In this document: one piece after another, positions 22,401 to 30,954 of the stretch
How positions within the stretch are numbered: position 1 is the stretch's first letter
How the letters are laid out: each line of letters starts with the position of its first letter
Origin: Rhizoctonia solani
Lineage: Eukaryota > Basidiomycota > Agaricomycetes > Cantharellales > Ceratobasidiaceae
DNA length: 64,000 nucleotides
NCBI RefSeq assembly: GCF_016906535.1
Contig: NC_057378.1
Span: 1,860,001 to 1,924,000, forward strand
Direction of reading: 5' to 3'
Program-made: the position numbers and the translations under genes
The notes under the pieces: model-generated
The model's database searches: none
The model's input: only the letters and a program-made list of their open reading frames with translations
Told to the model about the DNA's origin: nothing

Positions 22401-24895
22401 CCTTCTACTCATGGATTGTAGCGCCTTTGTTCAAGCTTCTCAAGAAAGGAACAGCTTGGTCTTGGGAGGAAAAGGAACAACAAGCGTTTGAACTTGCTAA
22501 AGAGGCCCTTGCATCTGCTCCAGTAATGGCTTATCCTATTATTGGAAAACCATACAGATTATATACAGATGCATGCGACTATGGCCTTGGAGGAATATTA
22601 CAGCAAGTCCAATCCATCAAGATAAAAGACCTAAAGGGGACAAAGGCATACAAGTACTTAAGGGGGGAATATGACAAAGGAAACCCAGTTCCCAGAATGA
22701 CAATTCCTGCTTCCAAGCAGAGAGACGACGTGACTGGGGGGGATACATGGGATAAGCAAGACTTTGAAGAAACAACCGTACAAGTGGAGCGAGTCATTGC
22801 TTATTGGTCAAGGATTCTAAAAGAAGCAGAAAGAAACTACTCCCCAACAGAGCGCGAAGCATTAGCCCTCAAGGAAGCACTTGTGAAATTTCAGGTATAC
22901 TTGGAAGGAGCTGAATTTGTTGCTATCACAGATCACGCCGCTCTCACCTGGAGCAAGACTTACAATAATGTCAACAGAAGACTCATGACATGGGGCTTAG
23001 TATTCTCAGCCTACCCAGGAATGCAGATTGTGCACCGCGCAGGAAGAGTACATGACAATGCAGATCCTATCTCAAGACTTAGGAGGAGAACCCCATATCA
23101 TACCAGCCCTCTGGCAGACCAATCAACTCCACTCAAGCTCAATATGGAGGAAGACCCATTAAGAAACCTCTACAAGGAGATAAATGAACGTTTTGAAGAG
23201 AAACTTCTCAGAGTTGCAAGCGCATTCACCCAGAGTTACAAAATTGGAAATAGCCAGAAGCCCATCAAGAAGTGGATACCCACACCGGCAGAAGCTATAT
23301 CTTATCAAACAACTACCTCATACTCTGTGGAAATATCAATAAACTCAGAAGAAATCACAAGGTTCATAGAAGCATACAAGAAGGACTCCCATTTTAAGCA
23401 AGTGATGGAAGAGTTCAAGTCGCACCACAATCCACTCAATCCACCCTTCCATCAATACCAGATAGGAGATAATGGATTGATCTACTTTATAGATTCCCAG
23501 GAAAAGTATTGGCTATGTGTACCTAGGGATCTACAAGTAGATATTTTAAAGGAAAATCATGATAACCTCAATCAAGGAGCACATGCTGGTTATGCTAAGA
23601 CATATCATCGAATTGCTTCTGTTTACTATTGGCCTAAGATGGCTAGAAGCATTCAGAAGTATGTACACACTTGTGATATCTGTCAGAAAGCAGGACATCG
23701 ACGGCATGGACCCAGAGGATTCCTTCAACCTTTACCTATTCCACAGCAACCCTTTGAAGTAGTATCAATGGACTTCATCATGGATCTTCCACCAAGTAGC
23801 AACTACAACGCTATCCTAGTTATTGTGGACAAACTAACTAAGTATGGACATTTCATCCCATGTACTACTCAGATAGATGAAGTACAAACAGCGCAACTGT
23901 TCCATGATCACATATGGTGTCACTATGGTTTACCTCGGCAGGTAATCACTGATAGAGATGCTAGATGGACAGGAGCTTTTTGGGGTCACTTAGTTAGTAT
24001 GTTAGGAATTCGGCAAGCACTCACCACTGCACATCATCCTCAGAGTGATGGACAAACAGAGATACTTAATCAAACTACAGAAGTGGCTATTAGAGTATTC
24101 ACTAACCCAGCTAAGGACAATTGGAGTAAGCTTCTATCAGGATTTGCGCACTCATACAATACAAGTGTGCATACATCCACACAACAGACACCAGCCTTCC
24201 TACTCCGCGGATTCCAGCCTCTAACATCAGCCAACTTACTGGCTCTCACTTCTGAGAACATTCCAAGACCAGCCCAAGAAAGTCAAACAGCTGAAGAATT
24301 CAAGGAATCCATGGAATTAGCACGATCATTAGCTAAGGACGCTCTCAAAGTAGCTCAGAATTATCAACAGAAATACTATAATTCTGACAAGACACATGTT
24401 ACCTTTGAGCCAGGAGATTTAGTCTTAATCAATCCCCATTCCTTAAACTTACTCAAACATCAGTCAGGGAAAGGGAATAAGCTAAATATGCGTTATGAAG
24501 GACCATTTGAAGTCATGGAAAGCATATCACCAGTAGCATATAGGATAAGATTACCTGCTAGCTATCGCATACACCCAATCATTAACATAGCACACTTGGA
24601 ATCTTACAAGGCATCACCCCCAGAGTTTGGAAGCCGACCCACTCAGAATATACCTAGAGAAGACTTCCAACAGATGCCTGAATATGAGGTGGAAAAGATA
24701 GTAGAAGAAAGGACAATAAAGAAAGGCAACAAGAGAATTAGGCAGTACAAAATCCGTTGGCTTGGGTACAGCTCAGAACATGATAGATGGAGGACAGAGA
24801 AAGAATTAAGGAATGCTCCAGAAGTAATCAAAGAATGGAAGCGAACCTCTGGCTCCACTATCCATCACAATCACAGGAAGAAGAAGGAGTTCTAA
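16421..24895 (+). CDS. gag-pol: Gag-Pol polyprotein of G4, intact 2824 residues
   Basis: A single ORF from ATG at 16421 encodes the particle protein and all enzymes. Residues 1 to about 900 are Ser/Pro-rich and probably disordered, apart from a more ordered block near 200-420. Then follow a Gag capsid domain (about 950-1150), a CCHC knuckle CRHCGSMMHWDRDC (from about 1193), protease with FDSGSE (about 1387), RT with YIDD (1901-1904), and RNase H with TDA (about 2048). The integrase has an HHCC finger (about 2387-2425) and DDE residues at about 2450, 2510 and 2547 with the 35-residue spacing kept. A chromodomain lies at about 2754-2810. There is no frameshift between Gag and Pol. The total is far longer than a typical gypsy polyprotein, mainly from the N-terminal extension. 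Confidence 0.95.
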   Translation: MSRRSSRPASSNRTPWDTRLSREGMPRHSTPRSSVLPRDSIPTDSPNNPFGPTRYSIEQSSPEELVIPQPIQPYESPIKPHASMPALEDPQAGPSSSRRISPHSHKSSSRHSPRLSPLEYEAIQEADKLAKPSSSIRKPSPFGHKTSPATFQRMIPVFGLPDIEMLEPSSSKTQPSEPMNSHELKRSKGKTSEAHISKHRETQVALLDPNDRSFTNDPAIQKYLPYSPSTTLYPLNEEFPGEFNYQPDCTQMTSWCRKNPQANSFRKVYRQLGRVFYHVEIPPAHENCFPSPSCEQWASHYFKLLDTVVTFRPTCRITTKLVPAQEINHWPEYGKLHIDLNKLIKRTVHSVYDMEELLPIPEWPEHDCLFTSHSFEVAAVTYRDQMERFIQKLYEILGRQLQTGPPSPVISAGHLSEVEPGQEHLRDRTLQLKQDMTLLVPKSSRASSVTPQEAAQENLLRSLIKPTSQVTIASPLLPEPQVSPPTVTLHPSSSTPPGQPPSSLHSSKASLTVTMQPRYLGPNNGTSLIPSEPLPPPPSSIATSSSRSIPLGRIPEESPHVTLQVPPTLERTERLRREATKSLGPRPPTPRPTVVPSISSEETLPSSPRGNASVPIAQPSAIPPFNIQALKDYINNLSDGSIDGLSSSESSTGRDQVAPELIAPATPADSITSVSSAATHTMQIPVAQSTPRIRSQVEEDNVRNIPYNPPLSNAARRVSLAGPSIPLRDPPPHANFINRRSSLGANRRSSGRPAIPAESFTRVSTIPEERSSRLAESAHRRPTSSPESRRTPLSIHTNLPYLQEQPAPVTREEANMSRRGNFLAPLLAPVPQLQVPPAPPIDRTRLPPHIVGRMVSSRRFSELFNDPPPRDQLRDRLAPLAEGGGGNDPPYDSDEGDFDNSGRRRNNPPRRNGGGPPNDPEDPGNEPYAQANAARARPFNPAPVHFDTKLKPDIIPEWDGDTKKLSRWMTSINNIAEYSSYTRIQLGQQIPLRFTGRALRWFNALDKDYRQIITEDWPALRQAITIHFMNRTFLNRSKNEAMRIRFREKDHSEETPEDYVIRKMEALTIVSDWTDSELIFEIMNGAPKSWTTHIDTSRIVTWEDFLDKIAWHEEDLLGKDSSHNSDIQRQLHQMQSTLKRLEGNRHSRPSARSHLAGSKPVGWHQNNPPPKYPKDDSTVSKGKTPKDKKARPCRHCGSMMHWDRDCKHAKKNSRFVQSHMAQADDDEWEAQEAYEDLCDEAYLDETEYDTEGEESVSEEEQDFHKPLQSLAVSTSSAKPSSGSQEEQHGLEGTTVSQGTNSADQGSKESDSSVFSGYVQPKLPTRKSLNKKLKMASSHTAIAKNGEEITLKRLMSRPPGTAFFGSKATIIKGWLQTSNGPKKRITFDSGSEITLINESILKTLDPSPRVRIGQKLKLIQVTGNSSLSQYISLPIIFDTEQGLVKMIVEAYIVPNMNTPFILGTDFASQYQLSLVRNGEGTRIVFGDTGRSIPVEESDSSPRIDQQGNTFMVEVAQGFIKNSEKIKISKKAYKKRLQHRKLPPNTVKVKVYETVTIPAHTIKLIKVKTTWKEGQASGFMDRSFNSHRQEEHLFAITDCLIDRNNPKIQVSNLSEHPLRLQGGEILGYMHDPNEYLAKEKDITKEEKDSIIQYATLVQAMVQRKAEEKPTVQEEELMKSPEGGPKTAEVPDPEPVPSDRFLQEVNFSEHLTPNQRAKLEKVLRKHELAFGLDGRLGTHNTQLEIRLRPGTKEISLTPYHASPAKREVIDKQIEEWLKLGVIEPSKSAWGFPVIVVYCNSKPRLCVDYRRLNEVAVPDEYPLPKQTDILHALEGSQWLTTLDALAGFTQLTIKEEDREKLAFRCHNGHWQPTKLLFGYRNGPAEFQRVMNRILSRFLWQFALVYIDDIVIYSVEFEDHCNHLDQVLGAIEEAEITLSPKKCHIGYQSLLLLGQKVSRLGLSTHKEKVDAILELEPPKNVPTLQTFLGMMTYFSSYIPFYSWIVAPLFKLLKKGTAWSWEEKEQQAFELAKEALASAPVMAYPIIGKPYRLYTDACDYGLGGILQQVQSIKIKDLKGTKAYKYLRGEYDKGNPVPRMTIPASKQRDDVTGGDTWDKQDFEETTVQVERVIAYWSRILKEAERNYSPTEREALALKEALVKFQVYLEGAEFVAITDHAALTWSKTYNNVNRRLMTWGLVFSAYPGMQIVHRAGRVHDNADPISRLRRRTPYHTSPLADQSTPLKLNMEEDPLRNLYKEINERFEEKLLRVASAFTQSYKIGNSQKPIKKWIPTPAEAISYQTTTSYSVEISINSEEITRFIEAYKKDSHFKQVMEEFKSHHNPLNPPFHQYQIGDNGLIYFIDSQEKYWLCVPRDLQVDILKENHDNLNQGAHAGYAKTYHRIASVYYWPKMARSIQKYVHTCDICQKAGHRRHGPRGFLQPLPIPQQPFEVVSMDFIMDLPPSSNYNAILVIVDKLTKYGHFIPCTTQIDEVQTAQLFHDHIWCHYGLPRQVITDRDARWTGAFWGHLVSMLGIRQALTTAHHPQSDGQTEILNQTTEVAIRVFTNPAKDNWSKLLSGFAHSYNTSVHTSTQQTPAFLLRGFQPLTSANLLALTSENIPRPAQESQTAEEFKESMELARSLAKDALKVAQNYQQKYYNSDKTHVTFEPGDLVLINPHSLNLLKHQSGKGNKLNMRYEGPFEVMESISPVAYRIRLPASYRIHPIINIAHLESYKASPPEFGSRPTQNIPREDFQQMPEYEVEKIVEERTIKKGNKRIRQYKIRWLGYSSEHDRWRTEKELRNAPEVIKEWKRTSGSTIHHNHRKKKEF

Positions 24896-25095
24896 GCTCC
24901 ACATGGCTTCTTCCATGTACCACAGGTGTAACTAAACCGGTCATATCCTCCAAGATAGGAAATAACAACATACTCAACGTTTGAAGCACTAAGTCAAACC
25001 TATCTTATGGAGGATGAATTTTGTATAAATGCTCTCACTCAACTCTCCCAATTGTCATCCCATTCATACTCAATTATCTACACACTCTGTCTACT
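24896..25095 (+). other. Spacer between Gag-Pol and the extra ORF of G4
   Basis: This 200 bp non-coding spacer holds a hairpin: 24945-24959 (ATCCTCC-A-AGATAGG) pairs with 24999-25015 (CCTATCT-TAT-GGAGGAT). TATAAATG follows at 25024-25031, then a pyrimidine-rich run up to the ATG at 25096. It could hold a separate promoter for the downstream ORF. Confidence 0.5.
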
Positions 25096-26439
25096 ATGTC
25101 TTTCTCCCAAGATTATTACTGCTATCCCATCTTCACTTCCTACAGGAATGACGTGCCCCTCACTCCTGAGCTAGGTATTATTGAAGCCAGCCATGTCCGT
25201 GATTTGTACTATGTCTATGCTAATCGCCACAATGACCACTACTCCCCATACTCTGAGAATCATCCAGACCCCCTAGAACGTTGTATTCATGCCATGCCTG
25301 ACATTGAGGTCTTCCTTATGGATGATGACCACCCCCCTCAATGGTTCCTAGGTGTTGACCTTACTCATGCATTGCACGGGGCCTACACCCATGCACTTCG
25401 TGTCTTTGGCAAAGCTGTCCAACCTGCTGGATGGAATCGTCGCAAGCCCTGGGCAAATTACGACTATGCAACTGAGCTCGTCAAGATTGGTTTTCCGTAC
25501 ATCCCGCGTCCCATTTGTTTCAAAGAGGACGTCTATCACTTCCCTGCCGATTCCTTCCACGAGCTCCAGCAACAAGTACATCACAACAACTTCTACGCGA
25601 TTTGCCTCAATGCTCTGTCAATTATTATCACTGCTACTAAACAGATGGAGTATAGTAACATAGCCCATGTGGGGTATATTCGCGGCTCCCCCGCCTGCGT
25701 TTCGGCGCATCGTTTTTGGTGCCGTTTACATGGTCACCCAGTAGTCGAACACTCCAAAGACGATCTGTCCGACGCAGGTAAGATTTGTAGTATAACGCAA
25801 CATAATCGTACTCAGCTCACCAGGGTATCAATTGCAGGATTCCCTGTCAACGGATACAACGGCAACGACAAAGCACTGGGACCAATTACTCCGCCGCCTG
25901 AGAACGTTCTGCCACCCCAGTTGGTGGATTTCGCGGAAGTCCCCTTCGACTACGCCGCCTGGGGACTTCCCCCTCGAGAATCTTCCGAACAACCCGAAAC
26001 GGCTTACCTGGGTTACCAGAACGGCGACTCGTTTACGGCTCCGGAATACGCCCCGTTGCACGCCGCCAACGAAGCAGGCGAATTCCCTGCTCCAGAATAC
26101 GCCCACGGCCACGAGCTCGACATCGCTGCTCTCACGCAGCAACTCTCTTTGGTTGCCGTCGCGCAGAGCGTCGAATCCGTCTCCCCCGGGTTCGGTAACG
26201 ACTTCGTCGCTTCTGTTTGGGAGTGGCCGGGAGAACCAAACCCCGTCGTCGACTTGGGACCACCTGAATGGCCCACCGTACCGCAGCAACATACGCCGCC
26301 GTTCTCGTGGGAAGACCACTGGCACGAGGTTCACGCTCGCGACCTAGAGCTAGGTGACAACCAGGACATCAACATCGGCGGAGGGCTCGAAATCGACTCG
26401 GAGCATATCATTCGCCCTCTCCCCGTCGTCACTAACTGA
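25096..26439 (+). CDS. Extra ORF of G4 downstream of pol, unknown function (447 residues)
   Basis: I do not recognise this protein. It lies where some gypsy elements carry env, but I see no signal peptide, clear membrane segment or cysteine pattern of an envelope protein. The first 200 residues look globular (many Tyr, His and Pro; motif FLGVDLTHALHGAYTHALRV). The rest is acidic, Pro/Glu-rich and probably disordered. The second half is clearly richer in GC and CpG than the surrounding element and resembles the host EMC1 gene in composition. A 60 bp stretch (25778-25837) has GTAAG and TTGCAG ends and could be an in-frame intron. Capture of a host gene is the simplest reading. The start is chosen as the first ATG in frame. 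Confidence 0.65.
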   Translation: MSFSQDYYCYPIFTSYRNDVPLTPELGIIEASHVRDLYYVYANRHNDHYSPYSENHPDPLERCIHAMPDIEVFLMDDDHPPQWFLGVDLTHALHGAYTHALRVFGKAVQPAGWNRRKPWANYDYATELVKIGFPYIPRPICFKEDVYHFPADSFHELQQQVHHNNFYAICLNALSIIITATKQMEYSNIAHVGYIRGSPACVSAHRFWCRLHGHPVVEHSKDDLSDAGKICSITQHNRTQLTRVSIAGFPVNGYNGNDKALGPITPPPENVLPPQLVDFAEVPFDYAAWGLPPRESSEQPETAYLGYQNGDSFTAPEYAPLHAANEAGEFPAPEYAHGHELDIAALTQQLSLVAVAQSVESVSPGFGNDFVASVWEWPGEPNPVVDLGPPEWPTVPQQHTPPFSWEDHWHEVHARDLELGDNQDINIGGGLEIDSEHIIRPLPVVTN

Positions 26440-26890
26440 GCTAACCATGTGCCATGCCTGTATATACTACAACTCAACGTTCTCCGCGTCTCAATTCCTG
26501 TAATCTGCGATCATTAATACCTTACTCGCGAATCTGATCGTTTTGACTCGTCTAAATAATCGTCGCTAAGAATTCAACCCTTATTCGTGTGAACGTCCCA
26601 CCACACTTAGTATCAATCGATAGCCACGATTCGATAGATATCGATAGCATTTTTAACCAAGTCAAAAGCCTCGGATTTGACCTCGCAATAATTACAACAA
26701 GTAAATACCTTGCACCAGTTGAAGACTCAGAGCGGGTGACTAAGCATTAAGCGCCCATGGCTCCGACTTTAAGACTTAGCAAATGAAGTAAAGGAATTTA
26801 ATTCCTATTTTAAGGAGTATAATCAATTAGCATCAAACCTTTGATCAGGAAGCCATCTCTTGATAGGATAAGTCCAGATTGGGGGGGATA
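26440..26890 (+). other. 3' untranslated region and polypurine tract of G4
   Basis: This is non-coding. Repeated TCGATA motifs occur at about 26617-26648. The polypurine tract ATTGGGGGGGATA (26878-26890) abuts the 3' LTR. No ORF of note is present. Confidence 0.8.
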
Positions 26891-28412
26891 TGTTATGGAT
26901 ATGACATTTCTTCTTTAATCTGTACTTATTTTATTAATTACACTAGTAATCTTACAGTAAATAAGTGAGATAAAGATGCGAACTAAGGTCTTCAAGGTCC
27001 CTCTATCCAATAGTGACCTTTACAAAACCTACAAACCTCAGGAATACCCTTAATATGCAATGTCTTTTGCATATATGCTGTTTTCTCACTCATTTAAATA
27101 TATATAAATTCAGCTGAGTAGATAAACAGTAACAAGTAATATTTCTCTTGTTTGTAGTATTTATTATTCAAGATTCTATCTTGTGGCTACACACAGAAAT
27201 ATTCAGGGTCCCCCCTGTCGCATAGGCAAGTGCTCCGGCGCTTAATCAGCCCTTAAGCGCCGACGCACTAAATGCGCCTTTTCTCCATCACCCGGGCATC
27301 CCACACTGCCGAATCGCTTGCGCTTAGGTGCGCATGTTTGCGCGCTCCAGAACGCTGGGTCAAACTCCCAAAACGGACAACATTTGGTAGAGTTATGCCC
27401 CATTTACTGTAAGTACCCAATGCAGAGGTATCCTACCTTTGGGACTGTTTACTCCAAGGATGAAACACTTAGCCTTGGGACATCTAAGGACCCACACAGG
27501 TAAATACTGCCTTGGGGCAAACATTGCCTTGGGGCAAATATTAGGATCTGTTGTTTGTTTACTATGTACCAAGGTATTGGCTCCCTCAAGTGTTTCAGTT
27601 GCCACATGTACCTCCTGTACCCCCTCTTGGTATCAATCATGTATATACTTGTTTGTGCACCTTCTCAGGGTATAAAAGGACCCTGTGAAGACGCTTCTAA
27701 TGCATCCTACTTTTACTCTTATATATTGACATATACACACAAGCCTTTAACAGCTTATCTGCGCATTTACTTTAGTGATTGACTCACTGTAAATAGCATA
27801 GGAGGTTATTCGGCGCACTAAGACCATAGGCCAGTCCCAACAGACACAGGGTAACCTATTAGTGTACTTACTGCGACCCTGTGCCCCTTGACTGTCACAG
27901 TTGTTGAGTTCAACATTGAGTATAGTGCAACGATACTGTAAGGATTGTTGTGATTGAGTGATAGTGTTTCAATCCACCATACCCCCTATATTGTAGATAG
28001 CTTTATCTACAATATCTCATAAATCCTAGATATATTTTAGGTAAACCCCATAAGTCTTAAGTCTTACTTAAGCATATATAAGTCCTATACTTATTAGGCA
28101 AATCCTATAAATCCTGTACATTAGTCAGGTAACCCTCTTACTTAAGGTACTATCCCAGAGACCTTAAGTATACATACCCTTAGTCACTTAGGCTTAAGTA
28201 ACATTAGTCTAAGGTACTATATATAACCAACCACCTGCACTTCATAGTTGCTAGACTATTTGTTAGGAGTTGTTATTCCTGATAACCTAGCTTATATTGT
28301 GCATATATTCTGCGCATATATTCTGATTCTTAATACTAGTTCTTAGTTATTCCCATATACATTTTGTATATAGTAATTCTTTCTTACTCCTGTACTTACA
28401 CGACTCTTAACA
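26891..28412 (+). repeat. 3' LTR of G4
   Basis: This 1522 bp LTR is almost identical to the 5' copy. The differences seen are AAGGTCTT against AAGGTTTT near its start and one extra T near 27160. TATAAAAG is at 27671. Confidence 0.96.
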
Positions 28413-28468
28413 CCCATTCCCAACCACCCACTTGCAGCCCATCTCCCACTCCGCAAGACCTGCCAGGA

Positions 28469-29656
28469 ATGGAACCGGAGCCAACCCTTGGCGCTCTCCT
28501 CAAGGCTATTGCAGCCCTCACCACACAAGTTGGGTCCCTCCAGGACCAAATCAAGTCTCAAGGCAAGCAAATCACTCAGCTTGTTGCCATATGCAAGGAG
28601 ACCAACAACCTTGTTGGAGACAAGGACCAGGGCGGAGCCCAAACCAAGCCTGGCCCATCAACTGGGCCTATCACCCCTCCTACCCACTCAGGAGGGGAAA
28701 CCCACACTCCAGGCACAGTTAGGCCTGGACTCAAGGCCCCGTTCCAACCCTCTAGAGGTACGGGTTTCAACTCCAAGGATGAAGAGGAACCAAGGCACCC
28801 AAAAAAGGAGCCTCAAGGAATGCCTAGAAGGCACTTGGGGTCCCTCACCCCCTTTGACGCAGGGTCCAGCGTGAAACAACCCAAGATGGACCTCCCCAAC
28901 CCCTATAAGGGTGACACCAGGGGACAAAAGGCCACTCAGTGGCTTGATTGGATGATGCTATGGGTAGCCCTCCATTGCAATCAGTTTGACAAGGAGGAGC
29001 AGATGGTGGTGTGGATTTTATACCACATGACAGACAAGGCCGCCAACTGGGCCCTCCCCATCATTGGGAATATCATCAAGGGCAAGGGTAATCCTCCTAC
29101 CACTATCCAGGCCCTAATGGCCAAATTCAAGGAGGCTTTTGCCAACCCCAATGCCAAACGGGCTGCCGCCAGAAAAATTGCGGCTCTCTCCCAAACCACC
29201 ACCACCTCCAAGTACATCACGGAGTTCCGCAACCTTATGGTGGAATTAGACTGGAACAAGGAGGCTTACATTGCGCAGTTCACGCAAGGCCTCCACTGGA
29301 AGGTCAAGGAATTGTTGTCCACCAAAGACAATATTCCTGACAAACTCAAGGCAATTTTTGCGGCCTCCATAAAAATAGATAATACTTGCCGCAAAAACAA
29401 GGAAAACCGCCCCAAAAAGGCACCTGCCAAGTCCCCGGTCTCTACGGCCACCACTTCCACCACCACTACTCAACGGGTCCGTTTATTGGAGGACCCTAAT
29501 TACGTAACTCCAGAAGAAAGGTACTGCCGGCGCGCCTTGGGACTCTGTGTCAAATGCAGCCAGAAGGGCCATGGCATCAAACAATGCCCCAATGTCTGGA
29601 AGGCCACAATCAAGGAGGCTGCCAAGGTTGGACAAGAGGAAGTGGAAAAAGAGTAA
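28469..29656 (+). CDS. gag: Gag polyprotein of G3
   Basis: This 395-residue protein starts at ATG 28469 (MEPEPT), 52 bp after the target duplication that ends G4. It has the same domains as the other Gags: proline-rich acidic linker, capsid, and knuckle. The knuckle reads CVKCSQKGHGIKQC, with Gly to Ser after the second Cys pair. Only 56 bp of G3 leader remain next to it; its promoter is now about 14 kb away beyond G4. Confidence 0.88.
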   Translation: MEPEPTLGALLKAIAALTTQVGSLQDQIKSQGKQITQLVAICKETNNLVGDKDQGGAQTKPGPSTGPITPPTHSGGETHTPGTVRPGLKAPFQPSRGTGFNSKDEEEPRHPKKEPQGMPRRHLGSLTPFDAGSSVKQPKMDLPNPYKGDTRGQKATQWLDWMMLWVALHCNQFDKEEQMVVWILYHMTDKAANWALPIIGNIIKGKGNPPTTIQALMAKFKEAFANPNAKRAAARKIAALSQTTTTSKYITEFRNLMVELDWNKEAYIAQFTQGLHWKVKELLSTKDNIPDKLKAIFAASIKIDNTCRKNKENRPKKAPAKSPVSTATTSTTTTQRVRLLEDPNYVTPEERYCRRALGLCVKCSQKGHGIKQCPNVWKATIKEAAKVGQEEVEKE

Positions 29657-30388
29657 GGCCAAGAGCTGCCGTCAAGCCCTTGGTCTCTAATTTAGAATTG
29701 CATGTATCTGTCTTGGAGTTTGTAAATATTGCCACGGACTCAAACAAAAAACCCCTGCTCTTTCTAGACATAATACTGCGTGACTATCCAACAGACCCTA
29801 TCAAAACCCTCATTGATTCTGGCGCCACTTCCAATTTCATATCCCCCTCATTAGTAGAAAAACTCAAAATTCCAAAAACCCTACTCAAAAACCCACAAGT
29901 AGTGAGGATGCTAGATGGTACCATATCTCAGACTGGTTGCATATGGCACCAGGTTCAACTTGCGGTCTTGGCCAATGGTCACCCCCACACTATCCCCTTT
30001 CTTGTTTGCCCTATTGGTAGCACCTTGGCAATCCTTGGCATGACTTGGCTCACAACTGAATCCCCCCTTATTGATTGGCACCAGGGACTTGTCACATTCC
30101 CCAAACAAGTTCAAATTGCCTCTGAGGAAGAAGCGGACCCTAATGCCTTAACAGATCTCCCTACTCAATACCACAAGTTTGCTAAGGTATTTGGTGAAGA
30201 GGAATTCAAGGTCCTCCCTCCACATAGGGAATATGACATTTCCATAGACCTTGTTCCGGATGCCAAGTTATCCCCAGGCCCTATATATGGCATGACAGAC
30301 GCAGAATCCAAAGCGCTAAAACAACATATTGACAAGGAATTAGCAACAGGCAAGATCCGCCCTAGTACTTCCTCAGCAGGTGCCCCAG
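29647..30388 (+). pseudogene. pol: Pol of G3, part 1: protease and start of RT
   Basis: It is in the -1 frame relative to gag. The protease motif DSGAT is intact. The frame is broken at the RT N-terminus (reading SAGAPV) by a solo LTR and resumes at 30955 with MFVKKADG after one CCCAG copy is removed. Confidence 0.92.
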
Positions 30389-30949
30389 TGTTACAACCTC
30401 CTAAATTATACCACTGGATTCGCCTATTTTTTCTATTATTTTTAGTATTTTTTACGAACTTGATATCTTTTGTTTTTCAATCACGTGATCTCGGCGCTTA
30501 TTATGCCGAGATGCCGCGCCGAGATGCCGTGCCAAGGGCGCTTAGGAGAAATCCACGCTTCTGCGCAGCCCGCAGCACACTTCTCTTTTCACATGTAGGC
30601 TTCTATTCACACACGCACAGACCACATGTAATTAGTAGTTTTGTCTATATAAACAGCAGGAAAATCGCTTGGAGACCCCAAGTCGATTTTACCTTGTCTC
30701 TTACTCACTAGAGAAGGTAGTCAGCCAGCTAAGTAGCCGGCCCTCAGTAGTAGCAGAAGCACTCACCCCTTGATTAACTCATCACACCTCCCAGGCCTCA
30801 GGCCCCTTCGTCGACAGTAGATAGTAGTAGAGCGCCTTAAGCGTTGTTAGTATAGCCTTTAGTAGTTAGATTACATAAGCAAGTGTAGTAGTACGGCCTC
30901 AAGCGCCCGCCCACTAGCGTGTACCCAACCTTACAGTTGGCGTACGACA
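30389..30949 (+). repeat. Solo LTR in G3 pol (same chromovirus family)
   Basis: It is 561 bp from TGTTACAACC to ACGACA, flanked by CCCAG (30384-30388 and 30950-30954). It keeps AAGTCGATTTTAC. It is presumably left by recombination between the two LTRs of a full insertion. Confidence 0.95.
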
Positions 30950-30954
30950 CCCAG

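Larger units (their letters stand above)
14782..28412 (+). mobile_element. Giant Ty3/gypsy element G4 (13.6 kb) with an extra ORF
   Basis: This 13,631 bp element is flanked by CCCAT (14777-14781 and 28413-28417) and sits in the leader of G3. Its LTRs are 1521 and 1522 bp. By eye I find one substitution and one single-base indel between them, so insertion is recent. It has a tRNA-type primer site, one uninterrupted Gag-Pol ORF of 2824 codons, a second ORF downstream of pol, and a polypurine tract. No disabling mutation was found, and it may be autonomous. Confidence 0.96.

Noticed and set aside
25828..26334. Overlapping ORFs of about 170 codons on both strands in G4
   Set aside because: They are shadows of the GC-rich extra ORF at 25096-26439, which is longer and continuous with its 5' half.
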